From Campylobacter rectus (GTDB lineage: Bacteria; Campylobacterota; Campylobacteria; Campylobacterales; Campylobacteraceae): a DNA stretch of 64,000 nt. Positions within the stretch are counted from its first letter, which is position 1. Each line of letters opens with the position of its first letter. Of the stretch, positions 63,552-64,000 are shown in pieces. The notes under the pieces are model-generated. The model was not told the origin of the DNA. It did no database searches and was given only the letters and a program-made list of their open reading frames with translations. The translations under genes and the position numbers were made by a program. Location of the stretch: contig NZ_CP012543.1 of assembly GCF_004803795.1 (NCBI RefSeq), positions 2,418,001-2,482,000 of the forward strand, in the 5' to 3' direction.

Positions 63552-64000
63552 ATGAAAGAAATGTGGGATAAAAAAGCGGCGAGTTACCCGCGATTTACGG
63601 GTGCGCCGAGCGAATTTCAAACACGGCTCTACGCCAAGATCGCGGAGTTTGGCGTTAAATTTGACGCCAAGAGCCTAGCCGACATCGGCTGCGGCACGGG
63701 CGTGCATACGCTGCTACTAGCCGGCATTTGCCGCGAGGTAACAGGTATGGATATTTCAGACGAGATGCTAAAAATCATGCTCAAAGACGCGGCCAAATTT
63801 GGCGTCTCAAATTTAACCGCCGTGCAAAGCGATTTTAAAAACTTTAATCCAAACCGCGTTTACGACATAGCTTTTAGCACGATGAGCCCTGCGATTTCGG
63901 ACGAGGAAGACTTTGAAAAATTTATAAATTTAGGAAAACAAAGGGTCTATCTTTGGTGGAATAAGCCGCGAAATTCAAACGTCTTAGATATGCTTTACGA
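63552..64000 (+). CDS. SAM-dependent methyltransferase (3' truncated by window edge)
   Basis: A frame from ATG 63552 is open to the window end, 149 residues visible. It begins MKEMWDKKAASYPRF and has motif I LADIGCGTGVHTLLLAG (about 43-59), the acidic VTGMDISDEML, and VQSDFKNFNP, a class I methyltransferase of the UbiE/Methyltransf_11 type. The substrate cannot be told. The ribosome site is not strong (AAAGGCAGACAAA). Confidence 0.85.
   Translation, partial: MKEMWDKKAASYPRFTGAPSEFQTRLYAKIAEFGVKFDAKSLADIGCGTGVHTLLLAGICREVTGMDISDEMLKIMLKDAAKFGVSNLTAVQSDFKNFNPNRVYDIAFSTMSPAISDEEDFEKFINLGKQRVYLWWNKPRNSNVLDMLY

Overview
The window reads as chromosomal DNA of a Campylobacter, most likely of the oral hydrogen- or formate-using group around C. 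showae, C. rectus and C. curvus. This is inferred from gene content: NIF-type Fe-S assembly, an fccABC-like flavocytochrome system, a DUF4214 surface protein, and Campylobacter-type ThrS and GlmM. It also fits the intergenic DNA, which is saturated with AAATTT-containing words. No 16S gene is present, so the species is not fixed.

Layout. 1-2.2 kb: cysteine desulfurase (5' end cut off) and NifU. 3.2-7.0 kb (-): a large DUF4214-containing putative S-layer or type I-secreted surface protein, with decayed copies of its own 3' end behind it, divergent from a molbindin (mop). 8.8-16.6 kb: rpmI-rplT and thrS-infC (all -), separated by a C69 dipeptidase, a small Sel1-like protein and decayed genes; then tRNA-Val(GAC). 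16.9-20.7 kb: fccA (frameshifted), fccB, fccC and an orphan response regulator, a periplasmic fumarate-reductase-like electron-transfer unit. 20.7-23.6 kb (-): an iron- or metal-chelate ABC importer. 24.1-30.4 kb: the complete proline pathway proB, proA, proC, with a decayed membrane gene, a decayed Mrr restriction gene and a lipoprotein in between. 30.9-33.9 kb: a ter (tellurite or stress) cluster with a divergent XRE regulator and two palindromic operators. 34.2-39.0 kb: hemJ, TM2-like, lspA, glmM, rpsT, prfA. 39.7-44.8 kb: M16 protease, a decayed stretch and an SbmA/BacA transporter. 45-52.5 kb: small accessory genes, xth, mntP, DUF4197 and two EamA transporters.

52.7-57.0 kb (-) is the outstanding region. 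It is a visibly AT-rich, four-gene operon behind a near-perfect sigma-70 promoter. It encodes a TpsB (FhaC/CdiB-type) outer-membrane transporter, a miniature 473-aa TpsA with an N-terminal TPS domain, a Gly-rich linker and a C-terminal toxin-like domain, and then two nearly identical tandem proteins, each with two CPCC zinc-ribbon-like modules. I read it as a minimal contact-dependent inhibition or polymorphic toxin system with CPCC proteins as candidate immunity factors.

57.6-62.6 kb: zinc uptake (znuB, znuC, a DUF1007-NicO protein, znuA, all -) divergent from a Fur-family regulator, with two palindromes between. 63.1-64 kb: a thioesterase and the start of a methyltransferase.

A dispersed repeat (five copies) with conserved ends, a variable hairpin core and a covarying outer stem recurs just after stop codons and flanks the mrr remnant. 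Single-base frameshifts recur in otherwise well-preserved genes, so either real decay or assembly error is widespread.
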